Counted from the stretch's first letter, positions 1 to 12,994 are shown. The stretch is 64,000 bases of DNA from Erythrophleum ivorense (GCA_026724425.1 JAIUCV010000023.1:5585958-5649957); one strand, 5' to 3'. The notes: generated by a model from the sequence alone, not told the origin. Translations and numbers: made by a program.

Positions 1-929
1 TACTTTGTTCTATTTGCTCATTGGCTATTCATACTACTGATTCTTGCCTACTTTTGAATGATAAAACTGAGCCTTGCAATGCAGTGTATTCTTTTAAGTT
101 GATGAATCAAAGTGGCCAGAAATGTGATCTATATTCAAATACATTCAATCCTAGATGATGTAATCACCTAAACTTTAGATATGGTCGCATCCAACCTCAA
201 TAGCCACAGTTCAATCAAGGTGCCAGCTCTAGTGGTAAGGTGTTTCAACTAGTTAGGCAACCTGCACTTGTTCATGATGAGAGTTCAAAATTAGAGAGCA
301 AGTTGGATACTATGATAAAGCTTTTGGTGGATAGGTTAGACTAAATAGAGAGGGAACAACAATAGAAGGATTTGTAGCATAGACAAGAGATACAAACTCT
401 TTAGACTTAGATTGGGCAATTATCTAATACAATTAGTAACATGCAGAGTCAAGGTTCAAGCAAGTTGCTATCATAAGTGGTAGTCAATCGTAATGTTGGG
501 ACCTAACAAAATCTTAATTTTGGTGAAGTTAATGCTATCTCTCTTAGAAGTGGCAAGACAGTTACCTTTATAGATCCTATTTCCACATATGCTTTTAAAA
601 ACAAGGAAGTTGTCATTGATGATTCTCCTTTCACCTCCATATCACAAGATAAGCCTACTTCATCAAAAGCATAAGTGGCACCACAAAAAGAGCAAGAAAA
701 AGATAAAGAAGAGGAGGAAGTGAGCAAACAGGTGCTACCCTTCCCTACTAGGGTAGTTAAGATCGAGAGGAAAAAGAAGGAAGCAGAAATGTTTAAGGAG
801 ATCTATGACATCTTTAGGAAAGTGGTGATCAATATTCCCTTAGTTGACCTAGTTATGCAGATGCCCAAGTATGCAAAGTTTTTGAAGGAGTTATGTACCA
901 GAAAAAGAAGGCTTAAGCATGAAGTTTAG
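1..929 (+). pseudogene. Athila-like Ty3/Gypsy gag, C-terminal part (decayed)
   Basis: This is the C-terminal part of a plant Ty3/Gypsy gag, cut by the window edge. Conceptual translation gives a tract with NAISLRSGK near position 530 and, in the open frame 675-929, LPFPTRVVKIERKKKEAEMF followed by a segment ending in KYAKFLKELCTRKRRLKHEV. Both blocks are typical of the gag-to-protease linker of Athila-like elements. Many stop codons (for example near 157, 343, 363, 376 and 675) show it is dead; several look like single C-to-T changes in CAA or CAG codons. It is collinear with the protease at 965. No zinc knuckle could be read confidently in the first 150 bases. The family is assigned from memory of conserved blocks, not from a search. 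Confidence 0.8.
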
Positions 930-964
930 GTTGATTTAGGAGTAATTGTCTCTTCCTCTATCAA

Positions 965-1300
965 TTGCTAATGCCAGTGAAGTGCAAGGATCTTGGTAGT
1001 TTCTTTATACCATGTACCATTGGTGACATTAAGTTTTTAGATGCTTTGGTGGATTTAGGAGCAACTACCAATGTTATGCTAAAATCAGTCTTTTCTCAAC
1101 TTCAAAGAGTGGATCTCAAGCCAACTAGCCTAATTGCCTCCCTTGCTGATAGATGTTGTGTGGTTCCAGAAGGAGTTTTGGAGGATGTCCTAGTTAAGGT
1201 GAAAAATCTCATATTCCTTATAGGTTTTTACGTTCTTGATATGGATGATAGTAGCTATTTGTGATTGTCTTTAGGCTAGAGAAATTCTGATCCTACATCC
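965..1300 (+). pseudogene. retroviral-type aspartic protease of the Athila-like element (relic)
   Basis: The open frame 965-1264 encodes an aspartic-protease-like segment. It begins with a GSFFIPCTIGD block and reaches the active-site region as LVDLGATTNVM; the usual plant Ty3/Gypsy sequence has the catalytic Asp in the same DLGA context. Farther on, GFYVLDMDD matches the region that precedes the flap and the final strand. The frame stops at 1262, but a weak match to the downstream LGRPFL-like block continues through stops to about 1300. It lies between gag and RNase H in the normal pro-pol order. It is non-functional because its polyprotein is broken on both sides. Confidence 0.75.
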
Positions 1301-1635
1301 TCCACATGAAGGTGATTATTTTTACAGATCATTTAGCTATCAAGTACTTATTCAAGAAGCCAGACTCCAAACCCATCCTGATTAGATGGGTAGTGCTGAT
1401 ACAAGAGTTTGATGTGGAAATCTGTGACAAAAGCAGTGCAGAGAACATGGTAGCTAATCACCTGAGTATGATTGAGACTCCTATGGTAACATCTTCTTTA
1501 CCCTTAAATGATTTTCCTGATGATAGGTTTTGTGTAGTTGGTATGTCTGTTCCTTGGTATGTTGATATTGCTAACCATTTAGTTGCATATGTTTTTCCTG
1601 CTTATATGAATAAGCATCAATTAGATAAATTTTGA
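1301..1635 (+). pseudogene. RNase H of the Athila-like element; reverse transcriptase missing
   Basis: The open frame 1306-1635 starts directly in the RNase H domain. It contains IIFTDHLAIKYLFKKPDSKP, then LIRWVVLIQEFDVEI and ENMVANHLS; these correspond to the conserved TDH, LIRW-LLQEFD and N-VADHLSR blocks of Ty3/Gypsy RNase H. The final Asp of the usual ADHLSR motif is replaced here (ANHLSM). No reverse transcriptase (palm YxDD region, normally well over 1 kb) lies between the protease and this domain; the two meet within about 50 bases. I infer an internal deletion that removed RT and the start of RNase H. Confidence 0.85.
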
Positions 1636-1639
1636 AGAG

Positions 1640-2653
1640 AGGCTAGTTACTATATCTAGGATCATCTTGATTTGTGGCGCATCTATAGTGATCAGGTGAT
1701 TAAGAGATGTGTGCCTCAGCATGAGCATAATTCTATATTGCATTTTTGTCATACATTAGCTTGTAGAGGTCACTTTTCATCATAGCACACTGCTATGAAG
1801 GTTTTAGATTTAGGTTTGTACTAGCCCACTCTGTTTAAAGATGCATCTCAATTCTGCAAAAGTTGTGATAAGTGTTAGCACACTGGTAGTATTTCTAAAA
1901 AGAATGAGGTACCTCAATAGTCCATTCTGTTTTGTGAAATTTTTTTATGTTTGGAGCATTGATATCATGGATCCTTTCCTTGTCTTTTTTGGTTTTTCAT
2001 ACATACTGCTAGCTGTGGATTATGTCTCTAAGTGGGTGGAAGTGAAAGCCACAAGTACTGATAATTCCTTTGTGGCTGTGGATTTTATTGAGTCTTACAT
2101 ATTTTGCAAGTTTAGAGTTCCTAGAGTAATCATTGTGACCAGGGTAGTCATTTTTACAACCAGACAATGCAAGAACTTTTGAGGAAATATGGAGTGATCT
2201 ATAAGGTTGCTACCCTTTTCCATCCGCAGACTAATGGCGAAGCAGAGGTGTCAAATAGAGACGTGAAGTAGATTCTGTAAAAGATAGTGCAACCGAACAA
2301 GAAAGATTAGAGTAAGAGGCTAAATGATGCATTATGGGCCTATCACACTACTTATAAAACATCAATTAGGATGTCGCCATTCAGACTAATCTATGGGAAA
2401 GCGTGCCATCTACTAGTGGAAGTAGAGCATAGAGCCTATTGGGCAATCAAGCAATGTAATGTGAACTTGCAAGAAGCTAGAGTACACAGAAAGATGTAAT
2501 CACAAGAGTTAGGGAGCATGAAAGAGATTCATATGAGACTTCCCGAATTTACAAAGAGAAAGTCAAAGCATTTTATGACCGAGCCATTATGAGAAAGGAG
2601 TTTCAAGAAGGTGAAAAGTGTTATTGTATAAGTCCATAATGAAGTTGATGTGA
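1640..2653 (+). pseudogene. integrase of the Athila-like element, first part
   Basis: Conceptual translation over several frames gives an HHCC zinc-binding region at about 1700-1890 (HEHNS..., later CKSCDKC). The integrase core follows: WSIDIMDPF and YILLAVDYVSKWVEV in the open frame 1841-2182, then VATLFHPQTNGEAEVSNRDV near 2205-2265. The chain continues through AYHTTYKTSI and a block ending in KAFYDRAIMRKEF before it is interrupted at 2653 by a 3.47 kb LTR. At least two frame changes and several stops break it. The DYVSKWVE and HPQTNG signatures are standard for plant Ty3/Gypsy integrases of the non-chromoviral branch. The 3' end resumes at 6128. Confidence 0.9.
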
Positions 2654-5600
2654 TGTAATGTCCGATTTTTGTTAAACGACAGAAACAAATGCGTTTTCAA
2701 AGCAAGTCCCCTGAAATGAATTACTTAATATCCCAAAAAATTTAAGTAGCATTCTAGACTCCTAAAAATGAGAATCCCAAGTTTAGACGGAAAGAAAAAA
2801 AGAGCTAGAATGAAGAAACAAATTTGAACGAAAGGTTGACGAAACGTAATGATATTTTTGTAATTTTTAACAAATTTTATATTTCTCATAAGAGAGCTTT
2901 TTAAATGAAAATTTTGAGTTCTCCAGGGTTCTCAGAGGCCTTGAAAATTATGGGAAGCCCCAGAACAGTTAAAACCCCTCCGGTGGACTTTTTCTAATGT
3001 CGGTTAACCCGAACTTTGACGAATTTATTCGAGAAGGTTTTAACTCCGATTTGAGTGATTCCAAAGACATTTTATAAAATTGGAAATATAAATTTTATAA
3101 TGAAAAAGACGGTTCCTAAAAAAAGGTTAAAACGGACTAGAAACAAAAATGTCAAGATAAAGGGATGAAATTAGAATTTTTGAAAAATTCTTCCTAGCCT
3201 AGCTATATATATGTCACACCCCACCTCCTCCTTCATTTAGCCACATTTGTTTCTGCCCTAAACCAGAGGAGAGAGCTAGGGTTTGAGGCACACAAGAAGG
3301 AGAGAGAAAGGAGGGAGAAAAACAAGGAAGAAGGTATGGATTTTCTTAGTTTTTCATGCTTTCTCTTTAGCAAACACCTCCTTTATCTTCCCTTCTTTTC
3401 TATGATTTTATTGAAGTTCTTGGATTTGTTTTGAGGGCAGAATAGAGGTGGAATTTTTGGATTTGAGGAAAGGAGGCCAAGGAAAGGAAGAATCATCTAA
3501 GAAATCAAGGGAAAATAAGGTAAATCTTCATTCTATGGTAGCTACTCCTTTTTCCCTTCTTCTGCTTGGTTCGTCCCACCTAGGGAACTTTAAGAAGGCA
3601 TGAATTTTGGATAGAACCAAGGGTGAACTTTAGGAAATGGAGTGTAGAGAATAAGGGTATGCAAAGGAAATTAACAAATAACCATAGAAAATCAAGATAG
3701 CAAAGTTAGAGTTTCAAGTGTCCCTTGTAAAATTTGATTTGATACAATAATTTCTAAGTTTAAATGAGTGTTTGGATGAACTCCTAAGATCCTTAGAAGG
3801 CTCCTCATATGCATCTCCCACTAAGAAAACAAAGAAAACTACATGGGTGCCAAGAAGAAGTATAGCCTCAGCCTAACGGTTCAAGGCACCTAGGGATAGT
3901 TTTAAATTTTTTCAAGCCCATTTTTGAGTCATATATGATGGGTAAGTTAAGAGGAAACCTTGGAAAAAATTTAAGAGGCCTAGAGAATGAATTAGTAGTA
4001 TAGGTTCCATAATATGACCTAAAAAAGTAACATGTAGTTAGGCTCCTTGTTTCAATTGTGTGATAACTCCAAGAGGTTTAATAGGAGTCATGAATTATAA
4101 ATGAAAGGAAAAAATGGAGCCTAGAACTCAATTGATGGATGTTACTTCATTAGGTGCATTTAGGAACCATAAATGAACCATAAGATAAAGTTAGAGTTCC
4201 AAGTAGATATGTGGCTTTGAGAATGATTCTAAAAGTATAATTGGTTCCTATTTTATGTGTTTAGGCCAAGAGAAACAAGTCTCTCATCATTGTGAGTGTG
4301 TGGCCGAGGAAGGGAGCATAATTCCAAGAGAAAAAGTGTGCTGGTGTGGCAAAGGTAGCTCTCTTCACTTTCTCTCATGCATGGATGAATATTTGTCTTG
4401 TCTTTGAATGTGTGTATGTATGTTTTAAGCCATGAAAGGTGTTCTAGCATGTGCATATGTGTTATGGTACCATGATGTGATATTATGTTTTCAAATGATG
4501 TTTTATATGCTTGCCTTGGTTTGCTTGAGTGTGGAGAAGCTAAGAACCTTCTAGCCATAGTAAGGATGAGTTAAAAACCCTTGAGAATGGTTAAGACAAA
4601 GTTTAGTGCCTTCCAAGAGAAAGGCTTAGTTCAAGGCCTCTAAGAAAAAGGGTGAGGCAAGTCCAATAACCTTGAAGAGAATGGGTGAGGCTAATCCACT
4701 TACTTGGGAAGCCTATGTATGCTTTGTATGACTTGTTCAGATGCCAAGAATGCTTCTTGAATGATCATACATTCCATTATACTCATGCATGCATTCTTAA
4801 GACTTGAATTGCATTCTTGATATATGATTGAAAGGAAGATGAGCTATTGGAATTTTTTGAATCTCATCCACTCTTTTCAATGTCTTAACATGCTAAGTGG
4901 ACCAAATGAGTAAAGTATTGGAAGCTACCAAGTTGGGAGATGAGAGATTAACAACAAAATGCCTAATTTTACTCCTTTTGTAGCCATATGAATGGCATAT
5001 AATGTAATCCTATGATGGAATTATTGTATAATCATTTGAACATATGTAATTACCTAAATGTTTGATGTATGTATGAGTTTTGGTACCAAATGAGTAGTAA
5101 TGTACATTTTGGGTAGTGAATGACACTTTCAAGTATATGCATTCTTGTGTATGACATAGGGTGAAAGAGTGAGTTTTAAATTTTTGGGTTTGTGCACCTT
5201 TGAGACAAATTTAGTATACCATTTTGGTGTTTTCCCACGTGCTCAAGTGGCCATGGTTGCCTTAGAAGCTAAAATAGACCATTTGGAGCCCTCTTGTAGC
5301 ACAAAAGTAACCATTTCACAACCCAATGTCAAAATCTAACCAATGAATGAATTTTCTCATGAAATTTGACATGCATATAGATCTTATCCAGAGCTTTTCA
5401 GGAAGCTAAAAACCATATTATTAAGAGCTCTGTGGAATTAATTATGATTTTTCAAAGTTGTCATTTTTCTATTGAACTAATGTAGACACTATTCATTTGG
5501 TCAGTTGATTGGGCAGTGTCATTCGAGAGCTAAATGTTGTCCAATACTCATTAAATTTCATAGATATAAACTAGATATGATAAGATTTCCATGGCCACTA

Positions 5601-6127
5601 AGATCACCCCAATTGGAGCTCTGAGCAGGGAGATATGAATTTTTGAAGATGGAGGACAATACCAATAATGATAGTCGACCTCTAGTACTATTCCATCAAT
5701 TTTTGATAGCTAGTAGCCTCTGTTGTAGTCTGAATATATTTTTAATATAAAGTAGAATTCTATAGCTTTCTAGAATGGTAAAGTATGCATGATTTTAATT
5801 TTTCTAAACTTAGTTATGATATTTCAAAGTTTATGATAGTAACATAGAAATCTAACCCGAGGCTACATCATTGATTTTCATGCATACCATCCATTTGCCC
5901 AAGTTCTAAGCCACATCTTGGGATGGTTATGAGTTGTAATTGTGTAATTAAATATGAGAATGAGATAGATGACTCCATATGGTCCACGGGACACCGAAAG
6001 AAAAATTTATCCACTATGCAACGCAAATTAATCATTATTTTTAATGCCATTCTTTTGCCTTCGTGTTAAATGCATGGGATAAGGCATGGAAATAGCATGA
6101 GATAAGCTAGAAAAATATAGTGTTATA
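2654..6127 (+). mobile_element. solo LTR L1 (large TGTAAC family), inserted in integrase
   Basis: This 3474-bp unit begins TGTAATGTCCGATTTTT and ends GTGTTATA (the usual end is GTGTTACA). It sits inside the integrase reading of the older element. The flanks are TGTGA (2649-2653) and TGGGA (6128-6132), a 5-bp target duplication with one mismatch. A TATA-like box lies at 3203-3212, about 550 bases in, so U3 is short and R plus U5 long. A run of 35-40-base repeats lies at about 4540-4710. No tRNA primer site, polypurine tract or coding domain is present, so I read it as a solo LTR. Head and tail match the other copies listed as L2 to L9. The long LTR with TG...CA ends resembles large-LTR plant Gypsy lineages (Tekay/Del or Ogre/Tat types), but the lineage cannot be fixed without an internal region. 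Confidence 0.85.
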
Positions 6128-6266
6128 TGGGAAATTTTTGTCTAGATGGGAAGGTCCTTACATAGTCTCTTGAGTCTTTCCATTTGGTGCGATTGAGCTA
6201 TATGATGCGGTGAGCAAGACAAAGTTCAAGGTGAATGGATATCGACTCAAGCACTACTTTGAGTGA
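6128..6266 (+). pseudogene. integrase C-terminal tail of the Athila-like element
   Basis: After the L1 insertion the older element resumes. In one frame the sequence reads GKFLSRWEGPYIVS, a stop, then VFPFGAIELYDAVSKTKFKV, NGYRLKHYFE and a stop codon at 6264. This is the usual end of a plant Ty3/Gypsy integrase (SRW-GP-V, NG-RLK-Y). Collinearity with the block ending near 2650 proves that L1 inserted into an existing element. One internal stop is visible after IVS. Confidence 0.88.
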
Positions 6267-7650
6267 GTACCTCATCATGAACATGAGAAACTCCAATTTT
6301 TAGACCCTTCCTGAACAAGTTGCTTCTATCCTTTCCCCACCCTTGTCCTTTTGCATTTGTCTTTACTGTTGATTAGTTCATTTGGATTATTGGATGGCTT
6401 AATGCATTGAGGACAATGCATGATTTTAAATGTAGGGGAAGGGTTTCTTAAAAAGTAAGTTTTGATCTTTTTTATAAAAAAAATGTAAGTTTTGGATGTG
6501 AGAACTTACATACTATAGTTTATTAATACATGATTATCTTGAAAATGAGAGGTGTTTGAATTATCATTGCATGTATTAAACTAAGTAACAAAGTGCTTAA
6601 TCTAAGGACTTTAAGTTGAAGGTCATTTACCCTAGTACGTTTTTGGGCCTAATTTTTTTTTTTCCTTTTAGAGTGTATCTTTTTATTTAGTTCTCAATTT
6701 GGAATTTGGCTTATGTCATGTTCAAGATCACATGCATTGTTCGTTGCACTTGTATAGATAGGATAAAAGGCATTCATTTCTTACAATTAACCCTTAGCTA
6801 AATATGTTATCCTGTATACATTGGTATATCTCTCGTTAGTCCCTTTGAGCCTATAGTCTATTCATTTCTTACCCTTAGCCACTTCATGCATTCATATCTC
6901 TTCTACCCTTTTGTTGGATGCTTAGAGTTATTAAGAGCATACATTTCATATCTATGATGGATAAAGACACATTGTCCACTTGTTGTGTTGCCAAATGTTA
7001 ATATTCTTAGCTTACTTACAAGAAAAAAGAGAAAAGAAAAGAAAAAGGAATTAAAAAAAGAAAAAAAAGAGAAAGTTGCAGTTATTTGTCTTATATCATT
7101 AACTGTTGCACCATAATGAGTGAATAAGATTTAGTTGATATGCTTGGTTCATCCTAGTTCCATTAACTAGCTCTTGGTGATTCTAAGTATTCAACATTTT
7201 ATTGGTTTAGCTTTGTTATCCCATTTTGTTTCTTACATCATCCCTTTTCTTTCTAACCATAGCCATCCAATAAAAGCCCTTTTGATCTATGTGGTGTGAT
7301 TAACTTTAATAGTGGTGAAGAGTTTAGACCTTTGCCAAACCTATGGAAAGAGAGCTAATGTGAAGGAATTGAGGGTAAACACAAGTCACTTGAGTAAAAG
7401 AGCAAATTAGACACTATCCTAGGAGAGGACCTTAGACTTTATAAGGACCTCAGCTAAGTCTCTTTGCCATGGTGTTTGATCTTACAACATTTGATTAACT
7501 TGCCTTGATTTGAAAGGTATGGTTGTGTTGATTACTTGCATGGTTTGTTTGTTTCTCACATTTCTTGTTTTTCTTTGTTTTCCTTTTGGTTTTTTAATGG
7601 CTTTTGTTTTATTTTTACCTTGGAGTGCAAAAGACTAACTGTGGGGGAAT
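6267..7650 (+). other. 3' untranslated spacer and polypurine tract of the Athila-like element
   Basis: No coding domain is seen here. The segment starts after the integrase stop with a GAGGACAATGCATG stretch (about 6410) followed by a G-rich tract, a pattern usual after integrase in Athila-like elements. A purine-rich run lies at 7019-7075. The segment ends with CTGTGGGGGAAT (7639-7650), which has the form and position of the polypurine tract used to prime plus-strand synthesis, directly before the 3' LTR. The spacer length of about 1.4 kb is normal for this group. I see no envelope-like frame. Confidence 0.7.
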
Positions 7651-9780
7651 TGATAACTCCTATATTTTTATCATTTTTATTTCTCGTTCTTATTGATTTT
7701 AACCAATGGTTTTAGCTAATTAGGGTTTTTTAAATGATTTTCATGATTTTGGCCAAATTTTGGATTTGATAGTTTTTTAGGCTAATTTTTTGGGATTATA
7801 TTCATATTGTGTATATTGTGTGATTCCATTAATTTTAGGGCTTAATTCTTCCTATCTTGCCAAATCCATGTATTGCACCGTGATTTCATGCATAATTGTG
7901 CTTTACCAGATGATTAATCATGAAATTCTAGATGTTTTCTAGTGAGTTTCTTTTGGGGAATGTCCATTCCTTCATCTTTTTGATGATTTCCTTCATTCCA
8001 TATTATTAGTTTCCATTTTATGTTGAACCCAAAATTTTACTATCTCTACTATTTTTTGCTTTCCCAAAATACTCCTACATAGGGACCTGCTTGGATTTTT
8101 CATTAATGAATTTTAATTTAATCATTTCATATGATTATTAGGCAATTAATCTTAAGAGATTAATGGTTAAAGTTAGGTCATTTGATCAAGGATGTGATTA
8201 GTAAAACAGATTAAAGTTGATCCTACCTAGGATAAAATGGTCATTTTCATAGAAAGATAATTTTTCTTGTGAATTTCTTAAATTTTTTTTCTTTCTTTCT
8301 AATAATTTTAGCCTAATATTCTCTGCATTTATGTTTGATTTTCATCCCTCAATTAGTCTTCAATAGGGCTTTAATTGGATTAATTCATTTAATTAATGAT
8401 TAATGCTACTTAATTATATGATTAATCATTTTATTTTTGCTACATAATCTATTTTGATGTCATATTTTTATAGGTTACATGGCTCATTGGAAGGCAATTT
8501 GGCCATTTAAATGGATGATAAATTTGACTTTTCATGGAGTGATGACGTGGCATTCATTAATCCATGTCATCAACTTTTTTTAATTCCATTGGTCCATCTA
8601 ATCCCTTACCTATCCACATCACCTCATAAACCCTAATTTTATTCATCAAGAAGAAAAAACCAAGAAGGGGGGATGACATTCTTCATCTTGGCCAAGGGTG
8701 AGACATCTTCTTCTTGCTTCTTCCATTTTCCTCCATTAAAACACACACCAAGCTCCACCTCTTGGATTTCTATGCCACTTTTCTTTATTTCTTCACCATT
8801 TTCCTCCACTGTATCTCCATTCTTCCACTTTTCTTAATTTTTTCTTCATCTATTCTTCCATTCTTCTTCTTGGCCGTGACACATTCCTTCCTCTACCACC
8901 ATAAGGATGCCATTCCCACCTTAAAGGCCATGGATGAAATTTTCTTGAAAATTAAAGGAGGGCTTGTGACCATGAGGAGTTAAGGAGTTTGATGATGACC
9001 TAGCAAGCTTGGAAGGGATTCAAGAGGCGAAGGATTGTAAGCATTAGATTAGGCTAACTATGTTTTCTTCTTTCACTTTTTCCATTTCAATTTTTATATC
9101 AATTTAGGATAGAATTAGAATTGTAATGGTTGAATTATATTAGACTATTATGGACTGTAATGTGAACCACTAGATTAGTGGATTGGAATTTGTATGAATT
9201 ACTATTTTATTAATATGAGATTATGTTTAAATTGACCTTTGCATCTTATGTTCTGATGTCTTGATTCTTGAACTTTAGCTTCTTGATTTAGCATTCTAGG
9301 TGCTAATTAAGTGGTTTAATTGTTGATTGAAGTATTGGAATTGTTAAATGGATATGGTTTTATGGACATAAAGTCTAGGTCAATGTTATGGATAATTGTG
9401 CAATTCTTGCAAGCTTGATCAATTATCATATTATCATGCAAGTTAGGTGTTTGATAAAATGCCTAGGTGAGTATTCATTCTAGGTAATTGGTCTTACATC
9501 CTAAACTTAGAGAGTTTATAGTTTTAATGCATATGACAATTGATCATAGTAGTTGTCCCAAGTTCAATTAATCATTAGAATCAATTTTTTCCCTCTTTAA
9601 GTATTGTTAGGTTATCATTTTCATTTCATTTCATTTGAATTTTGCAATCTACCCAATTTTATATAATTAGCTTTCTTGAATTTGTTCTAGTTTAATTTTC
9701 AAGTCAATCATATATAAAAAAAAATCCAAATTTTGTAATTAGTTTGAATCTTACATAGGTTAGTATATTGACATTAGCAT
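7651..9780 (+). mobile_element. 3' LTR of the Athila-like element (right end uncertain)
   Basis: The LTR starts TGATAACTCC directly after the polypurine tract. It is AT-rich and has no convincing coding frame; the open frame at 8714-8983 is a low-complexity pyrimidine stretch. The right end is not clear. The recognisable sequence fades at about 9780, where a T-rich and then CACA-rich stretch begins. The matching 5' LTR and target duplication are outside the window, so the end cannot be checked here. Confidence 0.6.
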
Positions 9781-10094
9781 CTTTTTATTTTACTTTTTCC
9801 ATTTAAATAAATTACATCATTTACATTTTCCATGCTTGTCCACACCCATATACACTTATTTATACTTTCATACAATTACCCACACACTTACATACTTTTC
9901 CATGTTCATGAAAACAATTAAATAATAAAAAAAAGAAATAAAAATATATACTTGCTTAATTATTTAGTTACTCACCTAAATGATATATTTTAGTTGCTCC
10001 GAAGTGAAAGGACCTTAGTTGCACACTTTTACTATGTAATTTTTATTTTGCAACCAAGTTTTTAAATTGCAACCTCATGACAAGGTTGGTCAGT
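9781..10094. other. unassigned AT-rich spacer
   Basis: Low-complexity sequence with CACA-rich and A-rich runs. It may be the rest of the preceding LTR or old flanking DNA. I see no gene or clear repeat. Confidence 0.4.
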
Positions 10095-11150
10095 GTAACA
10101 CACATACTTACTCTCTTTGACCTTGAGAATGCCATATATGTATGCTTGAATGATGAATGAGTTATTGGAATTCTTTGAATTTCATTCTTTCCCATGCTTT
10201 CCCTAACCATGTCTAAGCAAACCTTAAGGAAGCAAATATGGTCATCAAAGAGCAAAAGAAGCTTCATTTTGACACTAGTTTAAGATTTAATGCATATTCT
10301 TCCAAGTATGAAGGTGTATATGTATAATATGAGATATAACCATTCTCACACACTAAAAAGCTTGGGATTATGATGTATAAACCATTTTTGATTATAAACA
10401 TGTGATATTATGAAATTTGACCATTTGAGTTCTTGAGTTTGCATATGTATAATGGCAAGTAGGAGTGTGATTTTGAGTTGCATGGCTTTTGGGGTATGTT
10501 CTACTAGCCATATATGTTGCATTTATCATTTAAAACTTGCTCAAATCATGACATGGCAAGATATGGCTCAAAGCGAATCATTTGGAACTAAATTTGACAT
10601 TTTTTTTACCCTCAAAATGTCCTTGAACCAAAGTCTAACCAAATAGATGATTTTTGTACTAAAATTTGGTAGGCATTTAGAACTCATCTAAATTTTTTCA
10701 CAAAGTTAAAAAATATAATTTTTGAAACTTTATATAATTTATTATAAATTTTTAAAGTTGGCTAAATTATGTAGATTTTTTTAGTTTACTATTCATTTGG
10801 TCCAACTGTTGTTTTTGTGGGTTTTAGCGGACCAAATGAGCTTGTTTTGATGTAAAATTTTTAGAAAAATTTATGTTTAAGGACCAAAAAGTGAAAAAAA
10901 TTATTTTTAAGGACCTGTTACCACTAGATTCAATTATTTGTTACTAAACTAAGTGGTAATCATTCTAAAACAAGTGATAACATGTCTCTAAGAATAATTT
11001 TTTTTACTTTTGGGTCATTTATTATAATTCTCCCAAATTTTTATGTAGATATTCCTATTATAAGCTTTTCGCAACCACTAAGTTTGGTCAAATCGGAGTT
11101 ATGTAGCTCAAATTATGATTTTTCAAAGTTTGATGCATATTATGTGCCAA
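10095..11150 (+). mobile_element. L2, internal fragment of the large LTR family
   Basis: The stretch containing GAGTTATTGGAATTCTTTG (about 10159) and CATGTCTAAGCAAACCTTAAG (about 10208) aligns by eye with the central to 3' part of copies L1 (about 4740 on) and L5 (about 39960 on). It then continues through the same order of phrases about rejected-by-stop AT-rich sequence, ending in ATTATGATTTTTCAAAG near 11135. Both LTR termini are absent and no target duplication can be read, so this is a truncated, older copy. Confidence 0.6.
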
Positions 11151-12969
11151 AGTTGTGAAATTGAGTATATAAAGTGAGATCCAAATTTTGAACTTCCTTT
11201 TATGATATTCTAAGACTAACAAGCTTGTTTAACATGAATTTAGGAATTTCTATGATGAAAATAATTATTTGTGCACAATTAATTGATATTTTAATAATGG
11301 TAAATTTTGCTGCCAAAAGTATTAATATGCATAATTGTTGTTATAAAAGAAATATGGTATGAGATGTATGTATATTCTTTGATGGTATGACAAATAGTAT
11401 GTTACATAATCATATTATTTTCATGACTAGTAAAGAAAGGAAATAATAAGCAAAGCAGGCAAGACAAGGCAAGGCAAAATATCAAAAGTGTAGATGTTTA
11501 AAGGACGTAGTCATGATAGGGGTGGTCTTTGGAGAAGGGATTCTGTAAGACATAAAATTCCCAATCTGAAATAATCTCTAGGTGATAGAATCTAAAGGGA
11601 TGACATTTCTACCAGTGACAATAAGAAAAGAAAGAATATGTTCTTTTGGAATCAACTTGAAGGCTAGAGTCTCTCATAGTTTAATCCCATTCTCCTAATG
11701 ACAAGGTAATGAAAAGAGGCTAAGAGGAGGATTAGAAGGCCCTTAAGTGGCTTTTAGGTTTAAGGTTTAATTTTAAGGTTTGTGGATCCAATCTAAAGAA
11801 TGTCCTAGTAATATTTACTCCTATCCATAAAGTGGAGATTTCATTGATAATAATAACTAAAGAGAATAGTCTTCCTCCTTGGTTACGCTAAAAACCTAGG
11901 TCTCACACCAAATAGTATGAGATGCTTGGTGACTCAAGCCAATACAGGTGGTATAAGACACTTGGAGCATGGCCTGTGGAAAAGATTTCTTATACAAAGT
12001 GGTGCATTTAAGATAGGATTATCTATGTCTCCTTATAATGATATGATGATGGCCTATGTCTAATAAAACTCTTAATGGATTACTATCCTACATGCAATTT
12101 TATGATAATATAATACTCAATGCATATATTGCACAATAGTTTTATTAGACATGATATGACATGCATTTATAAGCTAATGGACATGCCTATGAAGGGAGAT
12201 TAAAGTCATAAACATAAATATCTGTATAAACAAATGAGTTATCATGAGGTATGTTCATTATGCATATAAAAGATGACTCAAGTGAGAACATTTTTATACA
12301 TACATATTTGCTTGTATTGTCTTCATAATGCTACCTTTTATGTGTATAGACAAGGGAATGCTAAAAACATTTTTTGACATATGATAGTTGGACCATCAAT
12401 ACCAAAACCCCCAGTGTTCTTACCAAGAATGTGAATTCTCATTACACTTGGTGACATGTTCAGACAATGATTTAGTTTCTGTGGACTCAAAGCTAATAAT
12501 AAAGTGGAGTACCTAAAGAAGACTAGACCTTGAGTATCTAGATGTAGGAAAATGCAAACAAAGGAACGCTATCTAACTTGTTAGATAATCATATTAAAAA
12601 TTATGAGACACCAATGTATATAAGTCGTCCAGCCTAAAAATTAGTTATACTTTTTATATTAATATCTAAGTATTATGATAACCTAATTTGTAATTATGAA
12701 TATTGGATGCATTGAAGTAATAGATACACAATTAATTGAATGTCTATAGAAACAATCTTAGAATTTGAAATACTTAATAATAAAGAAATAAATTCTTAAG
12801 AATAAAAATTTTTCTATTCCAATAAAGTTACTGAATAAGTAGCACCCTAGAAGCTAAAGGGTTATAAGAAGATGAGTGAGTGAGATAAAAAGATGAGAAT
12901 GAATTTTATTATTGAAGTAGTGTTGTTGTACAAGGATTATATAAGTGTGGCTAAATTTGGCATAATTAG
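11151..12969. other. unassigned repeat-like sequence
   Basis: There are no sustained open frames and no domain I recognise. Between 11440 and 12650 the composition is higher in G+C than the flanks, with phrases such as GGCAAGACAAGGCAAGGC near 11458, and it resembles LTR or untranslated retroelement sequence. I could not find its ends. Confidence 0.35.
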
Positions 12970-12994
12970 TCACATTACAAGAAACCAAGGTTTT

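Noticed and set aside
2654..6127. Reading L1 as a DNA transposon because its two ends are inverted (TGTAA...TTACA)
   Set aside because: The inverted match is only about 5-7 bases, the duplications are 5 bp, and a TATA box with a long leader is present; all of this fits LTRs better.
8714..8983. 89-codon frame rich in Phe, Leu and Ser
   Set aside because: It is a pyrimidine-rich stretch within the 3' LTR of the Athila-like element; the hydrophobic composition follows from T-rich sequence and there is no family pattern.
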